A stretch of 64,000 nt of DNA from Ruminococcaceae bacterium YAD3003 (GTDB taxonomy: Bacteria; Bacillota; Clostridia; Saccharofermentanales; Saccharofermentanaceae). The position numbers and the translations under genes are program-made. Under the pieces are notes generated by a model. The model was not told where the DNA came from, made no database searches, and worked only from the letters and a program-made list of their open reading frames with translations. Positions 60,688 to 64,000 of the stretch are shown here, piece after piece (within the stretch, counting starts at the first letter, position 1; the number at the start of each line of letters is the position of its first letter). Location of the stretch: assembly GCA_900107185.1 (NCBI GenBank), contig FNPA01000003.1, forward strand, positions 1 through 64,000. Direction: 5' to 3'.

Positions 60688-62193
60688 TCACCCGAGAAGG
60701 ATCTTGCGCACCATGCTCATCATCTGTTCTTTCTCGATAACATCCTTATGTCTTACTTCAAGAGTCGGCAGTTCGGCAATTGACTGCGGGAGTTCGAGCC
60801 CGCTCTCTTCGGCAAGTTCGGCAATGATATCAGGTGTCTCTTTATCATCGGAGTAACCTGCTCCTCTTAATGCATCCATGACAGCCGGTGCGAATTTGAA
60901 CGGTGAAGCTGTAGATGCGAATACCGTCTTGCTCTCGTCGCCTGATCTCTGATGATATCTTCCGTAGATGTTGAAACCAACAGCTGTATGCGGATCGATA
61001 ACATGATCTGTACGGTCGTAAACTTCAAGGATAGTTTTAGCTACACCTGTCTCATCAGCAAAACCTCCGACAAAGAGTCTCTGCAAAGACTTAAGTGTAT
61101 CTTTATCAACACTGTACTTGCCATCACGGCTAAGTTCAGACATCCACTCTGTTACCTTTTGGGAATCCTTGTCTGTAATCTCGAAAAGAAGTCTCTCGAG
61201 GTTAGAAGAAATAAGGATATCCATTGAAGGAGATGTCGTCTTGAAGAACTCTCTGTTGCGGTCGTAAATACCGCTTGAGAAGAAGTCACACAAAACCTTA
61301 TTGCGGTTGGAAGCGCAAATAAGCTTATGGACAGGGATGCCCATCTGCTTTGCAAACCATGCAGCGAGGATATTACCGAAGTTACCTGTCGGAACAACGA
61401 TGTTGAACGACTCGGTAAGATCAATCTTGCCCTTTCTCAAGAGTTCTACATATGAATATACATAATAAGCAATCTGCGGTGCCAATCTTCCCCAGTTGAT
61501 GGAGTTTGCAGAAGAGAGCATTATGTCATGCTCATCAAGTGTGATGGCAAATTCCATATCACCAAAGATTCTCTTAACACCTGTCTGTGCATCATCGAAG
61601 CAGCCGTTAACCGCGATTACATGAGTATTGGAACCGCCCGTTGTTGTCATCTGGAGCTTCTGTGCCTCAGATACGCCGCCTGTCGGATAGAATACGATGA
61701 TCTCTGTTCCGGGAAGGTCCTTAAAACCTTCGAGAGCTGCCTTACCTGTATCACCTGAAGTAGCTGTAAGAATGCAGATCTTCTTGTTTGTGCCTGTCTT
61801 CTTAGCAGAAGCGGTCATAAGGTGAGGCAGGAGCTGGAGAGCAACATCCTTAAATGCGCACGTAGGTCCGTGCCAGAGCTCAAGGATGTATTCTCTGTCG
61901 TTATATTCGTTCATCTGAACGAGAGGTACGGGATTCTCACCCCACTTCTCTTCAGCATAAGCCTGTCTGGTATATTCGAGGAGCTCAGCCTCTGTAAAAT
62001 CTGTAAGAAACTTGGAAAGTACAAAAGCAGACAGTTCATAGAACTGCATCGTCTGCATTCTCTCGAGATCTTCTTTTGTTAACTGGGGGATTGACTCAGG
62101 AACGAAAAGGCCACCGTCGGGAGCAATACCTCTTATGATTGCTTCGCTTGAAGAAAACTTTCCTTCATATCCTCTGGTGCTTATGTAGTTCAT
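60688..62193 (-). CDS. thrC: Threonine synthase
   Basis: The 501-residue protein has the ThrC start (YISTRGYEGKFSSSEAIIRGIAPDGGLFVPE), PLP-binding Lys in WHGPTCAFKDVALQLLPHL, and TATSGDTGKAAL, with NFGNILAAWFAKQMG. It converts O-phosphohomoserine to threonine. Its start codon shares one base with the previous stop (TAATG), so it is coupled to the TPR-like membrane protein. Ribosome site AAGGAG. Confidence 0.96.
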   Translation of the reverse strand: MNYISTRGYEGKFSSSEAIIRGIAPDGGLFVPESIPQLTKEDLERMQTMQFYELSAFVLSKFLTDFTEAELLEYTRQAYAEEKWGENPVPLVQMNEYNDREYILELWHGPTCAFKDVALQLLPHLMTASAKKTGTNKKICILTATSGDTGKAALEGFKDLPGTEIIVFYPTGGVSEAQKLQMTTTGGSNTHVIAVNGCFDDAQTGVKRIFGDMEFAITLDEHDIMLSSANSINWGRLAPQIAYYVYSYVELLRKGKIDLTESFNIVVPTGNFGNILAAWFAKQMGIPVHKLICASNRNKVLCDFFSSGIYDRNREFFKTTSPSMDILISSNLERLLFEITDKDSQKVTEWMSELSRDGKYSVDKDTLKSLQRLFVGGFADETGVAKTILEVYDRTDHVIDPHTAVGFNIYGRYHQRSGDESKTVFASTASPFKFAPAVMDALRGAGYSDDKETPDIIAELAEESGLELPQSIAELPTLEVRHKDVIEKEQMMSMVRKILLG

Positions 62194-63176
62194 TAATCTT
62201 CTCCTTCGATTGTCTCCACTGCTTCAGTCGTTGTCTCCACCGGTGAAGGCTCAACTATATATGCGGTAAGCTCTGTCTCTGTCGTAGTCTCTTCAGCTGT
62301 CTCTACAATATCTGTCGATACCGTAATTTCTTCAGTCTCAGAAGGGGCAAATATAGTGCCATAACTGGATTCATAGGCACTGACAATGGCCGAGACTTCC
62401 GGATCGTATCTGTTTTTGCGGAACTCACCATACAGGTATTCGAGCCTGTCCTGGGCATCTCCGCCGGATTCAATCTGTTTTATCAGAGGAATAATACCAA
62501 ATATAATAAGCAACGTCATTAGTAACATTGACAGAATTACGACGCCTATTATGACTAAACTTCTCATTCTTTCTCTTGGAGATTTTATATCCTCAATATC
62601 TATTGAATCATCGGGGAGCTCATCAGCTACTCCGCCTGAACGCATGAGAATGTCTCTTCTCTCCTTGGAAGAAGCCATTTGAGGCGGTTCAGAGGTCTTC
62701 TGAGCCTTTGTAAGGATCGGTGCCTGGAAGTTAACTCTGGCTGCCGGAGATGAACCTGAAGCCATCTGGGCATTCTTGAGTTTTCCTGCGATATCTGCCG
62801 GAGGGAGATCAGCCGGAGGATTCTTAATGTCCTCTCTGACCATTCTCAAAGCCTCCTGGGCGATCATAAGATACTGCTCTGTTCCCAATACGCCCTGAAT
62901 AGCAAATGTTAAACTGCCCTCAGCCCTCTTGAACTGACCTTCTCTTGCGAGACACAGTCCAAAGATCAATGCGGGATCTCCCCACTTCTGATACTGGGCA
63001 ATAAGGGGTTTCAAAAAGATCTGTGCAACGTCTGTTCCGTCACCCTGGGAATTCTGCAGTGCTCTGTTAAACTGACGGACTATTCTGGCCTTTTCTTCGT
63101 TGCTCACGTCGAAAAGAATGAGGCTGGACTCATTTATCGGCTGAATCATCATGCATAAGCTTAAATAGTCGTGCAT
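62193..63176 (-). CDS. Hypothetical TPR-like protein with a membrane helix and Thr/Glu-rich tail
   Basis: This 327-residue protein has a helical N-terminus (residues 25-110: KARIVRQFNRALQNSQ ... GDPALIFGLCLAREGQFKRAEG) resembling a TPR repeat, a linker of about 90 residues, one membrane helix (SLVIIGVVILSMLLMTLLIIFGIIPL, about 207-230) and about 100 outside residues ending in a Thr/Glu-rich tail (ETAEETTTETE). I chose the ATG at 63174-63176, with AAAGGA upstream; it overlaps folC by 16 bases. Function is not recognised. Confidence 0.7.
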   Translation of the reverse strand: MHDYLSLCMMIQPINESSLILFDVSNEEKARIVRQFNRALQNSQGDGTDVAQIFLKPLIAQYQKWGDPALIFGLCLAREGQFKRAEGSLTFAIQGVLGTEQYLMIAQEALRMVREDIKNPPADLPPADIAGKLKNAQMASGSSPAARVNFQAPILTKAQKTSEPPQMASSKERRDILMRSGGVADELPDDSIDIEDIKSPRERMRSLVIIGVVILSMLLMTLLIIFGIIPLIKQIESGGDAQDRLEYLYGEFRKNRYDPEVSAIVSAYESSYGTIFAPSETEEITVSTDIVETAEETTTETELTAYIVEPSPVETTTEAVETIEGED

Positions 63177-64000
63177 TCAATCAATCCTTTCAACGTGCTT
63201 CTAATCTGACCTGCCAGGTATAACGATCCTGTTGCAAGAAGGATCTCCCCATCCTTAAGAGATTTTTCATAGGCCAGTCTTGCACCTTCTTCAGCATTGG
63301 GACAGACCTCCAAATCTTCGGAGATATTATACACATCTTTTATTTTATTCGCGAGAATACCGGCAGGTTCGCTCCTGGGGTTATCAGGCGTTACGGTAAC
63401 TGCGCTGACTATGTTAAGACCACACTTTTTATAGGCTTCGAGGATTCCCGAAACATCTTTATCCTTCATTACGCCCATGAGAATTCTTACAGGTTTGCCT
63501 TTCAAACCGCCTCCGAACATCTCGTCCATGGTGGTTACCAGACTTATAGCTCCTTGAGGATTATGGCCGCCGTCGATAATGACAGTCGGCTTAATGCTTA
63601 ATATTTCAGCCCTGCACTTCCATCTGGCAAGGAAAATTCCTTTATAGATCGCTTCTTCGGATACTCCGCACTTTCTGGCTGCCTCTATAGCAGTAATCGC
63701 ATTTCCTACCTGGTGTTTTCCGTTCAGATCCGTCACATACATTTCATCGCCGTACGGGAAAATCATCTTACCGTCGGATGAGAATAATGCATTGTCATAA
63801 GATTCTTTGCTTCCAGCAAAAGTAATATCAACATTTATCTCTTCTGCCTTGGCTAAAAGAGTTTTTCTTACATCAGATTTCATTTCTTCAGGAAGGATCA
63901 TAAGATCAGGATCAAAACATACGGCAGGTGATCCCTGCTTAAAGATTCCGGCCTTCTCGCCGGTTATCTCTGAGATCGTATTGCCCAATACACCTGTATG
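63161..64000 (-). CDS. folC: Folylpolyglutamate synthase, N-terminal part beyond window edge
   Basis: This is the C-terminal part of FolC, cut by the right edge: the first visible residues read HTGVLGNTISEITGEKAGIFK, matching the family stretch (H-x-x-L-G-x-T-I-xx-I-xx-E-K-A-G-I). DGGHNPQGAISL and ILMGVMKDKDVSGILE follow, with ILLATGSLYLAGQIR near the end. It adds glutamates to folates (and perhaps to dihydropteroate). The normal length is about 430; only about 280 residues are in the window. Confidence 0.93.
   Translation of the reverse strand, partial: HTGVLGNTISEITGEKAGIFKQGSPAVCFDPDLMILPEEMKSDVRKTLLAKAEEINVDITFAGSKESYDNALFSSDGKMIFPYGDEMYVTDLNGKHQVGNAITAIEAARKCGVSEEAIYKGIFLARWKCRAEILSIKPTVIIDGGHNPQGAISLVTTMDEMFGGGLKGKPVRILMGVMKDKDVSGILEAYKKCGLNIVSAVTVTPDNPRSEPAGILANKIKDVYNISEDLEVCPNAEEGARLAYEKSLKDGEILLATGSLYLAGQIRSTLKGLIECTTI

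Noticed and set aside
1-64000. CRISPR arrays, rRNA genes, insertion sequences, prophage
   Set aside because: No spaced repeat arrays, rRNA-like stretches, transposases or phage structural genes were seen.

Overview
The window looks like chromosome of a low-to-mid GC Gram-positive anaerobe of the class Clostridia, probably from a gut or rumen lineage. The reasons are the strong AGGAGG/GGGAGG ribosome sites, the LL-diaminopimelate aminotransferase (DapL), the Clostridia-type lipoproteins, a Spo0A-type DNA-binding domain, and class V aminotransferase plus SerA for serine. This placement is inference; no rRNA or other taxonomic marker was compared. The window holds one clear tRNA, no rRNA, no CRISPR array and no complete insertion sequence.

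Region by region. 1-760: a lipoprotein gene cut close to the left edge. About 850-4640: a compact mobilizable element with a promoter, a tiny ORF, a hairpin-rich oriT-like stretch, a MobC-like protein, a relaxase, a RepA-like ATPase and an excisionase-like HTH protein. It lies against the 3' end of a tRNA-Thr(UGU) gene. No integrase is visible. 4.8-6.4 kb: a cytidylate-kinase-like protein with a nuclease-like tail, followed directly by a diverged hypoxanthine phosphoribosyltransferase. 6.4-7.2 kb: about 750 bases with no credible gene but many hairpins, best read as a large structured noncoding RNA on the minus strand. 7.2-13.8 kb: membrane protein genes, a radical SAM protein, DNA polymerase IV and a two-component system.

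14-28 kb is mostly housekeeping: HU, a stand-alone Spo0A-type effector, FthC, DNA ligase, GAPDH, TrmB, a HIT protein, AlaRS and a WYL regulator. 27.3-32.4 kb is a tightly coupled three-gene plus-strand operon (DUF1015, FAD oxidoreductase, giant DUF2298 membrane protein). 32.4-36.8 kb is a minus-strand run: class V aminotransferase, SerA, a GH32-like protein lacking the catalytic Asp, and a short RluA-like protein. 37-44.3 kb carries a very large PP2C-like/TM/LysM-like protein, a DUF885 lipoprotein peptidase and an AMP-forming ligase. 44.4-55.5 kb has DapL, HAD hydrolases, RadA, IspD and an IspF-like protein, Mrp, and a four-gene Gfo/QueT/methyltransferase/CmpB operon.

55.5-64 kb is a pyrimidine/amino-acid block: FolC (cut by the right edge), a TPR-like membrane protein, threonine synthase, CarA, and a single polypeptide joining CarB to diaminopimelate epimerase (DapF). 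With DapL at 44 kb, the window therefore encodes two consecutive steps of lysine/peptidoglycan precursor synthesis, one of them fused to carbamoyl phosphate synthase.

The most unusual items are the large noncoding RNA candidate, the CarB-DapF fusion, and several family members with lost catalytic residues (HPRT-like, GH32-like, PP2C-like, IspF-like, RluA-like).
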